Of a stretch of 64,000 nucleotides of DNA, positions 46,331-55,952 are shown piece after piece. The translations under genes were made by a program, and so were the position numbers. Location: assembly GCF_014191305.1 (NCBI RefSeq), contig NZ_JACHWJ010000002.1, positions 124,001-188,000 of the forward strand. The letters run 5' to 3'. Source of the stretch: Pseudoclavibacter helvolus (GTDB taxonomy: Bacteria > Actinomycetota > Actinomycetes > Actinomycetales > Microbacteriaceae). The notes below the pieces were generated by a model. That model did no database searches. It was not told the DNA's origin and saw nothing but the letters and a program-made list of their open reading frames with translations. Position 1 is the stretch's first letter. Each line of letters begins with the position of its first letter.

Positions 46331-48133
46331 ATGACGCAGGAAACTGCCGCCCGCATTGCCGCGGCGTCACCCTCCTCCGGGCGCGAGCCCGAAATGCTGA
46401 CCGGAGCCCAGGCTGTTGTCCGCACCCTCGAGAACCTCGGGGTCACGGACGTCTTCGGGCTGCCAGGCGGCGCCATCATCGAGGTGTACGACCCACTCCT
46501 CGACAGCACCAAGCTCCGCCACATCCTGGTCCGCCACGAGCAGGGCGCCGGCCACGCCGCCGAGGGCTACGCCTCGGCGAGCGGCCGGACCGGCGTCTGC
46601 ATCGCGACGAGCGGCCCAGGCGCAACGAACCTCGTGACCGCGATCGCCGACGCCTACATGGACTCGGTGCCGCTGCTGGCCATCACCGGCCAGGTGTTCT
46701 CGCACCTCATGGGGACCGACGCGTTCCAGGAGGCCGACATCATCGGCATCACGATGCCCGTGACGAAGCACAGCATCCTCGTCCGAACGCCGGAGGAGAT
46801 TCCCGCGGCCATCGCGTCTGCGCACCACATCGCGTCGACCGGTCGCCCGGGGCCCGTCCTCGTCGACATCACCAAGGACGCACAGCAGAAGAAGGCGCCG
46901 TACATCTGGCCGGTCAAGCTCGACCTCCCCGGCTACCGCCCGGTGCTCAAGGCGCACGGCAAGCAGATCCTCGCGGCGGCTCAGCTCATCGCGCAGGCCA
47001 AGAAGCCCGTCTTCTACCTGGGCGGCGGCATCGTCCGCTCCGGCGCATCCACTGAAGTGCAGCGCCTCGTCGAGAAGACCGGGGCACCGGCCGTCACGAC
47101 GCTCATGGCCCGCGGCGCGTTCCCCGACTCGCACCCGCAGATGCTCGGCATGCCAGGCATGCACGGCACGGTGCCTGCGGTGCTCTCGCTGCAGGAAGCC
47201 GACCTGCTCATCACGATCGGCGCCCGCTTCGACGACCGAGTCACCGGCAAGTCGGCGCTCTTCGCGCCGAACGCGAAGGTCATCCACGTCGACATCGACC
47301 CAGCAGAGATCTCCAAGATCCGCACGGCCGACGTGCCGATCGTCGGCGACGCGCGCGAAGTCGCGATCGACCTCCTCGCCGCCGTCACCGACCATGCGCC
47401 CGCCGACACGGCCCGCCTCGCGGACTGGTGGACCTACCTCGACGGCCTGAAGGCCGAGTTCCCACTCGGGTTCACCGAACCGAGCGACGGGCTCCTCTCG
47501 CCGCAGCACATCATCCAGCGCATCAGTGAGCTCACGGGGCCGGAGGCCATCTACGCCGCGGGCGTCGGGCAGCACCAGATGTGGGCAGCCCAATTCGTCA
47601 AATACGAGCGGCCGAACGCCTGGCTCAACTCCGGTGGTGCAGGCACCATGGGCTACGCCATCCCGGCCGCCATGGGCGCCAAGGTCGCCGAGCCGCACCG
47701 CACGGTGTGGGCGATCGACGGCGACGGGTGCTTCCAGATGACCAATCAGGAGCTCGCGACCTGCGCGATCAACAACATCCCCATCAAGGTCGCCATCATC
47801 AACAACTCGTCGCTCGGCATGGTGCGACAGTGGCAGACGCTCTTCTACGACGGCCGCCACTCGAACACCGACTTGAACACGGGACACGAGACGGTTCGCA
47901 TCCCTGACTTCGTGAAGCTCGCCGACGCCTACGGCGCGCTCGGCATCCGCGTCACGAAGGAAGAGGAGATCGACGCCGCCATCAAGCTCGCCCTCGAGAC
48001 CAACGACCGCAGCGTCGTCATCGACTTCGTCGTGAGCGCAGACGCCATGGTGTGGCCGATGGTGCCGCAGGGTGTCTCGAACAGCTTCGTCCAGTACGCC
48101 AAGGAACACAGCCCGACCTTCGAGGGGGAGTAG
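46331..48133 (+). CDS. ilvB: IlvB, acetolactate synthase large subunit
   Basis: ThDP enzyme condensing pyruvate with pyruvate or 2-ketobutyrate, the first committed step to valine, leucine and isoleucine. It has the catalytic Glu in [14 protein letters not shown], the FAD domain [10 protein letters not shown] and the ThDP-Mg2+ motif [29 protein letters not shown]. Length 600 aa. The 81-bp gap after ilvD contains short GC hairpins (such as GGGGCTCGGCCCC) but no clear leader peptide. ilvN starts 3 bp after the stop. Confidence 0.96.
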   Translation: MTQETAARIAAASPSSGREPEMLTGAQAVVRTLENLGVTDVFGLPGGAIIEVYDPLLDSTKLRHILVRHEQGAGHAAEGYASASGRTGVCIATSGPGATNLVTAIADAYMDSVPLLAITGQVFSHLMGTDAFQEADIIGITMPVTKHSILVRTPEEIPAAIASAHHIASTGRPGPVLVDITKDAQQKKAPYIWPVKLDLPGYRPVLKAHGKQILAAAQLIAQAKKPVFYLGGGIVRSGASTEVQRLVEKTGAPAVTTLMARGAFPDSHPQMLGMPGMHGTVPAVLSLQEADLLITIGARFDDRVTGKSALFAPNAKVIHVDIDPAEISKIRTADVPIVGDAREVAIDLLAAVTDHAPADTARLADWWTYLDGLKAEFPLGFTEPSDGLLSPQHIIQRISELTGPEAIYAAGVGQHQMWAAQFVKYERPNAWLNSGGAGTMGYAIPAAMGAKVAEPHRTVWAIDGDGCFQMTNQELATCAINNIPIKVAIINNSSLGMVRQWQTLFYDGRHSNTDLNTGHETVRIPDFVKLADAYGALGIRVTKEEEIDAAIKLALETNDRSVVIDFVVSADAMVWPMVPQGVSNSFVQYAKEHSPTFEGE

Positions 48134-48136
48134 AAC

Positions 48137-48643
48137 ATGTCGAAGCACGTACTTTCGCTCCTCGTCGAGGACAAGCCAGGTCTGCTGACACGCGTCGCCG
48201 GGCTCTTCGCCCGCCGAGGCTTCAACATCGACTCCCTCGCCGTCGGCGCGAGCGAGGTCGACGGGCTCTCCCGCATCACGGTCGTCGTGGACGTCGAGGA
48301 GTTCCCGCTCGAGCAGGTGACGAAGCAGCTCAACAAGCTCGTCAACGTCATCAAGATCGTCGAGCTCGAGTTCGACGCCTCCGTCCAGCGCGAACACCTG
48401 CTCGTGAAGGTCAAGGTCGACTCCGCGACTCGCTCGCAGGTCATCGAGGCTGTCAACCTCTTCCGCGCCCGCGTCGTCGACGTGGCCACGGACGCGCTTG
48501 TCATCGAAACCACAGGCGACACGGGCAAGGTGCAGGCGTTCCTGCGTGTCCTCGAGCCGTACGGCATCCGCGAGATCGTCCAGTCCGGCCTCGTCGCCGT
48601 CGGTCGCGGATCCAAGTCCATGACCGAGCGGGTCGCGCGCTGA
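48137..48643 (+). CDS. ilvN: IlvN, acetolactate synthase regulatory subunit
   Basis: Small subunit giving valine feedback inhibition. The N-terminal ACT domain (residues 1-75; VLSLLVEDKPGLLTRVAGLFARRGFNIDSLAVG) has the Gly and Asn of the valine pocket, and the C-terminal domain spans 85-165. Length 168 aa is normal. ATG 48137 is preceded by GAGGGGGAG at the ilvB end. Confidence 0.96.
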   Translation: MSKHVLSLLVEDKPGLLTRVAGLFARRGFNIDSLAVGASEVDGLSRITVVVDVEEFPLEQVTKQLNKLVNVIKIVELEFDASVQREHLLVKVKVDSATRSQVIEAVNLFRARVVDVATDALVIETTGDTGKVQAFLRVLEPYGIREIVQSGLVAVGRGSKSMTERVAR

Positions 48644-48698
48644 CCTCGCGTCGCGCACATCCACCCCGCTCAGGCTGACCAGCAGCTGCCTGTGCTGA

Positions 48699-49775
<1,077 letters not shown>

Positions 49776-49809
49776 GCGTCACCATCCTTCAGCAGTTCTG
49801 AACTGCGTT

Positions 49810-49843
49810 GGGCCGGCCTCGAGCATCAGCTCGGGGCCGGCCC
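49810..49843 (+). terminator. ilvC terminator
   Basis: 15-bp arms with one mismatch (GGGCCGGCCTCGAGC), loop ATCA, followed by TTCTT. Confidence 0.85.
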
Positions 49844-49958
49844 TTCTTCGTGCGCGTCGCTCGCTTGTTACGGCGACGTGGGGCGGATGCGCGTTCAGCG
49901 ATAAGATCGGTTCGGCCTGCGCCCGCAGACTCCCTGTCTCCACTGGAGGATTCTTCAC

Positions 49959-51551
49959 GTGTCAAAGCCCGTCGTTCTGCTTGCCGAGCAGCTTTCCCCC
50001 GCAACCGTGGATGCGCTCGGTCCCGACTTCGAAGTCCGCCAGGTCGACGGCACCGATCGTCCCGCGCTCCTCGAGGCGCTCGCCGAGGCCAACGCGATCC
50101 TCGTGCGCAGCGCGACCCAGGTCGACGCCGAGGCGATCGCCGCGGCCCCGAACCTGAAGATCATCGCCCGCGCCGGCGTCGGCCTCGACAACGTCGACAC
50201 GCCCGCCGCCACGAAGGCAGGCGTCATGGTCGTCAACGCGCCGACCTCGAACATCACCTCGGCGGCCGAACTCGCCGTCGGCCACATCATCTCGCTCGCC
50301 CGCCACATCCCGAACGCCAACGCGTCGATGAAGGCCGGCGACTGGAAGCGCTCGAAGTACACGGGCGTCGAGCTGTTCGAGAAGACCGTCGGCATCGTCG
50401 GCCTCGGCCGCATCGGAACGCTCGTCGTCGACCGCCTCAAGGGCTTCGGCGTGAACCTCGTCGCCTACGACCCCTACGTGACGCCCGCCCGCGCCTCGCA
50501 GCTGGGCGTGCAGCTCCTCAGCCTGGAAGAGCTGATGGCGCAGTCCGACTTCATCACCATCCACATCCCGCGCACGCCGGAGACCACCGGTCTCATCGGC
50601 GAAGCCGAGTTCGCGCTCGCCAGGCCCGAGCTTCGCATCGTGAACTGCTCGCGCGGCGGCATCATCGACGAGAACGCGCTCCGCGACGCCCTCGAGTCCG
50701 GCAAGATCGCCGGCGCGGCCCTCGACGTGTTCGTCACCGAGCCGCCATCGAATCGCGACCTCCTCGACCAGCCGAACCTGCAGCTCACGCCGCACCTCGG
50801 CGCGTCCACCGACGAGGCGCAGGAGAAGGCCGGCGTCTCGGTCGCCCGCTCCGTGCGCCTCGCGCTCGCCGGCGAGCTCGTGCCGGACGCGGTCAACGTT
50901 GCAGGCGGCATCATCGACGAGTACGTGCGCCCCGGCATCCCGCTCATGGAGAAGCTCGGCCAGTTCCTGCAGGGCCTCATCGGCGCCTCTCCCGTCGCCC
51001 TCGACATCGAGGTGCACGGCGAGCTCGCCCGCTACGAGGTGAAGGCGCTGCGTCTCGCCGCGCTCAAGGGCTTCTTCACGAACATCGTCACCGAGCAGGT
51101 CTCCTACGTGAACGCGCCGCTCCTCGCGGAGGAGCGCGGCCTCGACGTGCGCATGAACGTCGACGAGGACAGCGACGAGTACCGCAACGTGCTCACGCTG
51201 CGAGCGACGCTCAGTGACGGCAAGACGGTCTCCGTCTCCGGAACGCTCACGGGCGTGAAGCAGATCGAGAAGCTCGTCGGCATCAACGGCTACAGCATCG
51301 AGGTGCCGCTCGCCGCGCACCACCTCGTCATGGTCTACAGCGACCGCCCCGGTGTCGTCGCCCTCTACGGAGCCGCACTCGGCGAGGCAGGCGTCAACAT
51401 CGCCGGCATGCAGATCGCCCGCGACGAAGAGGGCGGCCAGGCCCTCTCCGTGCTCACGATCGACGAGCCAGCGAGCGACGAGCTGCTCGCGCGCCTCCGC
51501 GACGCGATCGGCGCCTCCGAGCTGCACGAGATCGACATCGTCGAGAGCTAG
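49959..51551 (+). CDS. serA: SerA, D-3-phosphoglycerate dehydrogenase
   Basis: First enzyme of serine synthesis, type I form of 530 aa. Substrate- and NAD-binding domains occupy 1-315 (VGLGRIGTLVVDRLKGFGV; catalytic Glu in PRTPETTG and His in LTPHLGAST). An intervening ASB domain (about 320-450) precedes the C-terminal ACT domain (MVYSDRPGVVALYGAALGEAGVNIAGMQ), the serine sensor. GTG 49959 has GGAGGATT upstream. A -10-like TAAGAT at 49902 suggests its own promoter. Confidence 0.95.
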   Translation: MSKPVVLLAEQLSPATVDALGPDFEVRQVDGTDRPALLEALAEANAILVRSATQVDAEAIAAAPNLKIIARAGVGLDNVDTPAATKAGVMVVNAPTSNITSAAELAVGHIISLARHIPNANASMKAGDWKRSKYTGVELFEKTVGIVGLGRIGTLVVDRLKGFGVNLVAYDPYVTPARASQLGVQLLSLEELMAQSDFITIHIPRTPETTGLIGEAEFALARPELRIVNCSRGGIIDENALRDALESGKIAGAALDVFVTEPPSNRDLLDQPNLQLTPHLGASTDEAQEKAGVSVARSVRLALAGELVPDAVNVAGGIIDEYVRPGIPLMEKLGQFLQGLIGASPVALDIEVHGELARYEVKALRLAALKGFFTNIVTEQVSYVNAPLLAEERGLDVRMNVDEDSDEYRNVLTLRATLSDGKTVSVSGTLTGVKQIEKLVGINGYSIEVPLAAHHLVMVYSDRPGVVALYGAALGEAGVNIAGMQIARDEEGGQALSVLTIDEPASDELLARLRDAIGASELHEIDIVES

Positions 51552-51572
51552 ACGCCCAGCGTCACCCACACG

Positions 51573-51632
51573 AACGCTGCCTGCGTTCCCAACCGCGCGA
51601 GAGATCGCCGCGGTTGGAACGCAGGCAGCGTT
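51573..51632 (+). terminator. serA terminator
   Basis: Long hairpin: AACGCTGCCTGCGTTC and AACCGCG form the left side, pairing with 51609-51632 except for one bulged C, then TTGTTCTTT. It closes the ilv-serA block before the lasso-peptide cluster. Confidence 0.85.
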
Positions 51633-52035
51633 GTTCTTTGGGCGCAGGGTGTGGGTGATCGGGTGTGTGCGGCTTCGGGGTGGGGAGCACCGTCGGCGCT
51701 GAGTTGGGATGGAACACGCATTGTCGCGTGGGATCAGGCTGAGCGTCCAAGGCTCGACCTTTCGAATGATGTTCCGTGAACCGCGATCGTGCAACGCTAC
51801 CCACATGCACAGAACAGTCTGGCAGGAGAACAGGGGCGGTGAACTTCCCTAACCCCATTCTCGTTCCTTTCAAAACATGTGCAAAAGCGGTCCGAGAATG
51901 CTCACGCCACGGCGCAATACTGGAATTTGGAGACTTGTATGACGCATCATGGTAAAAGCTTGACGTAAAGTGCCTCCTTTTCCGGTTTAGAACGGCGGCC
52001 AATGAAGGCCGTGACTCACTATCAAGGGGGAAAAG
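51633..52035 (+). promoter_or_regulatory. Upstream region of the lasso-peptide cluster
   Basis: 403 bp with no convincing gene and lower GC than its surroundings, especially 51840-51990. TTGACG at 51960 and TTTAGA at 51986 are the best promoter-like pair, but the 20-bp spacer is long. AAGGGGG, eight bases before the precursor ATG, is its ribosome site. A 47-codon frame at 51709-51852 lacks a ribosome site and lasso features. Confidence 0.4.
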
Positions 52036-52164
52036 ATGTCCAATTACATTGCGCCGAAAATCGAGCAGGTCGGATCGTACCGGAAGCTCACGAACGGGGT
52101 CTGGTTCGGTCGCTGGCGCGACATCTTCGGCGGGCGCGCTTTCATCAAGGTGACGGTCGGCTGA
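52036..52164 (+). CDS. Lasso peptide precursor (A), propeptin-like
   Basis: 42-residue precursor, a RiPP. Leader residues 1-20 show the exact actinobacterial pattern YxxPxIxxxGxxxxxT: Tyr4, Pro7, Ile9, Gly13 and Thr19, the Thr being penultimate before cleavage. The core starts at Gly21 and reads GVWFGRWRD in its first nine residues; Asp29 (core position 9) would close a 9-residue macrolactam with Gly1. The tail after Asp has IFGG, then RAF, and ends KVTVG. Propeptin, a known Gly1-Asp9 lasso peptide from Microbispora, shares RD, FGG and FI at the same places. AAGGGGG precedes the ATG. The product and activity are inference. Confidence 0.88.
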   Translation: MSNYIAPKIEQVGSYRKLTNGVWFGRWRDIFGGRAFIKVTVG

Positions 52165-52173
52165 GTCTCGACG

Positions 52174-52227
52174 TTCGAGCGAGGGGGCGGTGCGCTCATC
52201 GCGTGCATCGCTCCCTCGTGCCTCGAA
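52174..52227 (+). promoter_or_regulatory. Intercistronic hairpin between precursor and cyclase genes
   Basis: TTCGAG and CGAGGG (52174-52185) pair with CCCTCG (52213-52218) and CTCGAA (52222-52227), leaving a TGC bulge. It begins 9 bases after the precursor stop and its right arm touches the cyclase ribosome site. Such hairpins commonly raise precursor over enzyme expression in RiPP operons, by partial termination or by stabilising the short mRNA. Confidence 0.5.
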
Positions 52228-52238
52228 GGGGAAAGGGG

Positions 52239-53741
52239 GTGAGGGGCATCTCAACGCTCAGTGCAGTCCGGTCGGCATTCTCGACGTCCACGCTCTGCTA
52301 TTGGACGATGGAAGACGGGGTCGTTCGCACCAGTGCATCCCAGCTCGACCTGCGTGGCTCCGCTCCACTCGACCCCGATCGACTGTCGCTGGAGACCTGC
52401 CCCAACCTGCCGAGCGTCTTCCGCCTCCGCCCGTTCTGGGCGAACGTCCGGGTGGTCGCGCCAGGTCACGACCTGGTTGAGGCTGAGGGATGCGTGGGCG
52501 ATCGACGCTGGTGGCAGGCGGGCGAGCACCAAGATGCGACCTTCGAGGAGGCGGCGGGCCGATTGCGGCACGCGCTCCGCACCGCGGTCGAGCGGCGCCT
52601 CGGCCCAGGCGGGCTCCTTGGGGCAGATCTCTCAGGGGGGATGGACTCCACGTCGCTCGCCTACCTGGCTGAGGCGGTCGGGGGCCAGGTTGCTCACTTC
52701 CACGCAGGCACTGCGGATGCACAGAACCAGGACTCGCACTTCGCGCGGCGGGCCGCGGCGGAGCTGCGCGGCGAGTTCATGGAGCTGCCGTCCTTCACAT
52801 CGACGCTCGACGCGTTCGCCACGACAACGCGCAACGGGGAACGCTCCGGGCGCAGCGTCTCCGGGCCGCCGGCCTGGCGAGCCAATATGCCGCATCTGCA
52901 GATGCTGTTCGAGCAGGAGCGTGCACGAGATATTCGCACGCACATCAATGGGCTGGGCGGTGACGAGCTGTTCGCCCTGCAGCCGGCGGTCATGTCGTCG
53001 TTGGTGCAGTCCGGCGCCGTTGCTGTGGGGCTGCGATCCGCCGCTCGTCTGGCACGTGCGCAGCGGTGGCCGGTGCTGCGGACTCTTGCGGCTGTCTGCT
53101 CCACGCGCACCCTCGGGGCCGAATTGGTGGCGCGTGTCCATGCAGACGCGGGTCCGCACGCTGACGCGTTCGGTTGGGCCCCAGGGTTCGGGGTCTCGCG
53201 TTTCGCCTCTGCGCAGACACGGGCGAGGGTCGAGGCGCAGATCCGCGGTCAGGCAAGTGTCGGGATCGAGCCGCACTTCCCCGACAAGGCCCGGCACCAG
53301 ATGGCCGAGTCGGTCATGTTCCAGGGCGAAGTCGTGCGCCAGGTCAACGAGGCGTTCGCAGACGAGGGGGTCCGCTGGGAAGCGCCCTTTCTGGATGACG
53401 AGATCCTGCGCCTCATGTTCGGTCTCTCCTCGTCGATATCAGTGGGTCAGCGGCATTCGAAGCCCCTGCTGGCGGCGAGCATGAAGGGGCTCGCGCCGGA
53501 CTGGATATTCAGTCGTGAAGACAAGGGTGAGTACAGTGCGGATCTCTTCACTGCCTTCGCTTCCAGAATCGATGGCTTGAAATCGATGTTCCGCGAGAGT
53601 TTCCTTATCGATCTGGATGTCCTGAATCCGGACGCGATTCTCAATGCATTGGAGATGCCCATGTTGAAGACGCAAGACCTCTTCGAAATCGAGCAGCTCG
53701 CGACCCTTGAGCTCTGGGTGCGGGAGGTGGAAGGCGCATGA
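52239..53741 (+). CDS. Lasso peptide macrolactam synthetase (C), asparagine synthetase-like
   Basis: ATP-dependent enzyme that adenylates the ring Asp side chain and forms the isopeptide bond with Gly1. It resembles asparagine synthetase B. The N-terminal glutaminase-like part is short (about 1-105) and lacks a catalytic Cys2. The synthetase domain has the PP loop SGGMDSTSLAYLA (132-144) and INGLGGDELFAL. GTG 52239, preceded by AAGGGG at 7-base spacing, gives 500 aa; the frame is open back to 52002, but that part overlaps the precursor gene. It overlaps B1 by 4 bp. Confidence 0.88.
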   Translation: MRGISTLSAVRSAFSTSTLCYWTMEDGVVRTSASQLDLRGSAPLDPDRLSLETCPNLPSVFRLRPFWANVRVVAPGHDLVEAEGCVGDRRWWQAGEHQDATFEEAAGRLRHALRTAVERRLGPGGLLGADLSGGMDSTSLAYLAEAVGGQVAHFHAGTADAQNQDSHFARRAAAELRGEFMELPSFTSTLDAFATTTRNGERSGRSVSGPPAWRANMPHLQMLFEQERARDIRTHINGLGGDELFALQPAVMSSLVQSGAVAVGLRSAARLARAQRWPVLRTLAAVCSTRTLGAELVARVHADAGPHADAFGWAPGFGVSRFASAQTRARVEAQIRGQASVGIEPHFPDKARHQMAESVMFQGEVVRQVNEAFADEGVRWEAPFLDDEILRLMFGLSSSISVGQRHSKPLLAASMKGLAPDWIFSREDKGEYSADLFTAFASRIDGLKSMFRESFLIDLDVLNPDAILNALEMPMLKTQDLFEIEQLATLELWVREVEGA

Positions 53742-54023
53742 GCGGCCGAATGAGCGACGCCGATATCTATACCTTGTCGCCGACCTGCTCGTTTGAGCAG
53801 GAGGGGGAAGGGGTTGTGCTCTTCGATGCCGGTGGCGGAACGTACTGGCGCGGCAACGCGACCGCCCGGCGGGTGCTCGAGCTCACCGTCCACGGATGCA
53901 CGCGGGGGGGAAGCGGTCGAACGGCTGGAGCGCGAATACGGCCACTCGCCAGGAATGCGAGACGACGTGCGAGACCTCCTGGCCGTCCTGGTCAGAGCGC
54001 GCATCGCGAAGCGCAACGCATGA
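53738..54023 (+). CDS. Lasso peptide RRE protein (B1, PqqD-like), frameshifted at a G7 run
   Basis: Leader-recognition element that binds the precursor and presents it to B2. From ATG 53738 the sequence reads a PqqD-like winged fold: DIYTLSPTCSFEQEGEGVVLFDAGGGTYWRGNATA, then VLELTVHG. At 53904-53910 seven G's break the frame. With six G's it continues RGEAVERLEREYG and DVRDLLAVLVRARIAKRNA to TGA 54021, a normal 94-aa B1 whose stop overlaps B2. As given, the first frame instead reads through low-complexity sequence and enters B2 in frame. A sequencing error, slippage or real mutation are all possible. Confidence 0.7.
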
Positions 54024-54439
54024 GCCTTCCGCTGAGCGCCCAGCCTTCCATCACGACGAGAGGCCGTCGCGCCCTGACCGTGCGCTGCACGGTCTCGGTC
54101 GCGTTCCTGATCACCTACGCCAGGCCGCGGCGGATCAGGCGTCTGCTCGTCGAGCTGAGCCGGGGAGCCCGCCCGTCGACGCGTGAGCAGGCTGAAGCGG
54201 TGCGCGCGGAGGTGTGCGGCGTGAGTGAGCGCTGCGCTGGAGAGGGCTGTCTGCAGCGCTCCATCGCGACGGTCCTCCTCTGCCGCCTCGACGGCCACGC
54301 GCCGAATTGGTGCTCGGGCTACCGGACAGGTCCGTTCGTCGCGCATGCCTGGGTGGAGGCGGATGGCATGCCCGTGTCGGAACCCCCTGAGGTAGCCAGC
54401 TACAAGAGAGTCCTCACGACCGAACAGGGCCGGCCGTGA
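54020..54439 (+). CDS. Lasso peptide leader peptidase (B2, transglutaminase-like)
   Basis: Cysteine protease of the McjB/B2 type that removes the leader after Thr-Xaa. The 139-aa product has a basic helical N-terminus and the catalytic core: Cys77 in GEGCLQRSIATVLLCRL, His109 in FVAHAWVEADG and a nearby acidic residue, probably Asp115. ATG 54020 is shared with the restored B1 stop (ATGA). In the given sequence the same frame is also open from 53738, which would make a B1-B2 fusion with a nonsense linker. Confidence 0.85.
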   Translation: MSLPLSAQPSITTRGRRALTVRCTVSVAFLITYARPRRIRRLLVELSRGARPSTREQAEAVRAEVCGVSERCAGEGCLQRSIATVLLCRLDGHAPNWCSGYRTGPFVAHAWVEADGMPVSEPPEVASYKRVLTTEQGRP

Positions 54440-55230
54440 CCGCGTTCCTCCGATCGCTCCGAGCGGAAGCGATCAAGTTCACCTCACTGCGTTCGTCGCG
54501 GATCGCGATCCTCGCAACCGTCGCGGTCGTGACCAGTGCCGCGTACGGCGTCACCGCGCTGACGCACCAGGCGATGATCTCCGGGGATGTCAGCGCTGCT
54601 GGCGGGCTCGAGCCTGAGTCGGCCTTCCTGATGGTGGTGCACTACGGACAGATCGGGGCGATCTTCCTGGGCGCGAGCGTCTTCGCGCAGGAGCGCGACA
54701 ACGGTGCCGTGGCCTCCTCGCTGCTCGCCGTCCCCGACCGGCGCACCTTCTTCTTCGCGAAGGCGCTCTCCGCGCTCGCGTTCGGCTTCGCGGCCGCCAT
54801 TCCCGCCGTTCTCGGGAGCTACGCAGCCCGCTGCGCTGTCCTCGACTGTCGCGCGGTCGGCAGCCTGACGAGCCTTCCCGGTGGAGACCTCCGCCTGCTC
54901 GCGGGGTACATCGTCTACTGGTCGCTCATCAGCCTGCTCTCGTTCCTGATCTCGTCGGCGTTCCGCAGCGGCATCGTCGGGCTCTGCGCCATGCTGGCGC
55001 TCACGCTCGCCATCTCGCCGTACCTGCTCGAGTTCACTTCGGCCGCCAGGTTCCTGCCCGACCAGGCTGGCGCTCAACTGCTGCTCCAGGACGCTCCGCT
55101 TACTGGGGACCTGGGGCCGATGCTCGGGCTGCTCGTGCTGCTGAGCTGGATCGGCGTCTTCGCCGTCGCTGGATTTCTCTCGGTCCGCTCCTGGGCCGTC
55201 AACCACGCAGAAAAGGGGGTGGGTTCATGA
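54436..55230 (+). CDS. ABC-2 type permease, LanE/G-like (lasso cluster)
   Basis: 264 aa with six hydrophobic segments. The block YGQIGAIFLGASVFAQERDNGAVASSLLAVPDR, with the conserved E-G pair, is the coupling region of ABC-2 permeases and is also seen in the second permease two genes on, so the two are paralogues. GTG 54436 overlaps the B2 stop by 4 bp and the end overlaps the ATPase start. The two permeases and the ATPase likely form a self-protection or export complex; this role is inferred from LanFEG systems. Confidence 0.82.
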   Translation: MTAFLRSLRAEAIKFTSLRSSRIAILATVAVVTSAAYGVTALTHQAMISGDVSAAGGLEPESAFLMVVHYGQIGAIFLGASVFAQERDNGAVASSLLAVPDRRTFFFAKALSALAFGFAAAIPAVLGSYAARCAVLDCRAVGSLTSLPGGDLRLLAGYIVYWSLISLLSFLISSAFRSGIVGLCAMLALTLAISPYLLEFTSAARFLPDQAGAQLLLQDAPLTGDLGPMLGLLVLLSWIGVFAVAGFLSVRSWAVNHAEKGVGS

Positions 55231-55952
55231 TCGAAGTCGAGAACCTGACGAAGATCTACGGGAAGCGGACCGCGATAGAGTCCGTGACCTTCGAAGCCAG
55301 AGCAGGCAGGGTGACGGGACTGCTCGGTCCGAACGGGGCGGGGAAATCGACGACGATGCGCATCCTGCTCGGCCTCGACCGAGCGACGTCCGGGCGCGCC
55401 TCGGTGCTCGGCTCCGAGTACCGGACCCTGCGGCGTCCCCTGACCCGCGTCGGCGCGCAGTTCGACGGGTCGGGCGCCCATCGCGGACGCACGGCGAGAG
55501 CGCACCTCCGCTGGATGGCGGCGAGCAACGGGATCTCGCCCACGCGCATCCCGGAAACGCTGCAGCTCGTCGGGCTGTCGGACGTCGCTGACCGCCGCGT
55601 CGGGACCTTCTCTCTCGGCATGGGGCAGCGTCTGGGCATCGCGGCCGCGCTCCTCGGCGACCCGGAGGTCGTGATCCTGGACGAGCCGATGAACGGGCTC
55701 GACCCGGAGGGCATTCGCTGGATTCGGGATCTTGCGCGCTCGCTGGCGGGTTCCGGACGCACGGTGCTCATCTCGTCGCACCTCATGGGGGAGATGCAGT
55801 CCATGGCTGATGACCTCGTCGTGATGGCGCGCGGAACGGTCATCAGGGCAGGGGCAGCGACGAGCCTGGTCTCGGGGTACGACAGCCTCGAGCACGCGTA
55901 CTTCGCCTGGACGCGGGGCCGCGCCGATCATGTTGCGGGTGATGCCGCGTGA
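55227..55952 (+). CDS. ABC transporter ATPase, LanF-like (lasso cluster)
   Basis: 241-aa nucleotide-binding protein of the drug/bacteriocin export type. Walker A GPNGAGKSTT (about 34-43), signature FSLGMGQRLGIAAALLG with Gln-Arg, Walker B VVILDEPMNGLDPEG and the H loop in ISSHLMGEM. The signature FSLGMGQ differs from the standard LSGGQ, as in bacitracin/lantibiotic immunity ATPases. Overlaps both permease genes by 4 bp. Confidence 0.9.
   Translation: MIEVENLTKIYGKRTAIESVTFEARAGRVTGLLGPNGAGKSTTMRILLGLDRATSGRASVLGSEYRTLRRPLTRVGAQFDGSGAHRGRTARAHLRWMAASNGISPTRIPETLQLVGLSDVADRRVGTFSLGMGQRLGIAAALLGDPEVVILDEPMNGLDPEGIRWIRDLARSLAGSGRTVLISSHLMGEMQSMADDLVVMARGTVIRAGAATSLVSGYDSLEHAYFAWTRGRADHVAGDAA

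Noticed and set aside
51709-51852. 47-codon frame upstream of the precursor, considered as a second precursor
   Set aside because: No ribosome site, no YxxP or penultimate Thr pattern, and no Gly-start core with Asp or Glu at positions 7-9.
52002-52238. Upstream extension of the cyclase frame to ATG 52002
   Set aside because: It overlaps the precursor in another frame and the residues are Arg/His-rich shadow sequence; GTG 52239 has a good ribosome site.
51562-52254. 230-codon open frame on the minus strand across the lasso precursor
   Set aside because: It is antisense to the precursor and to part of the serA terminator, has Ser/Pro/Arg-rich sequence without domains, and no ribosome site.
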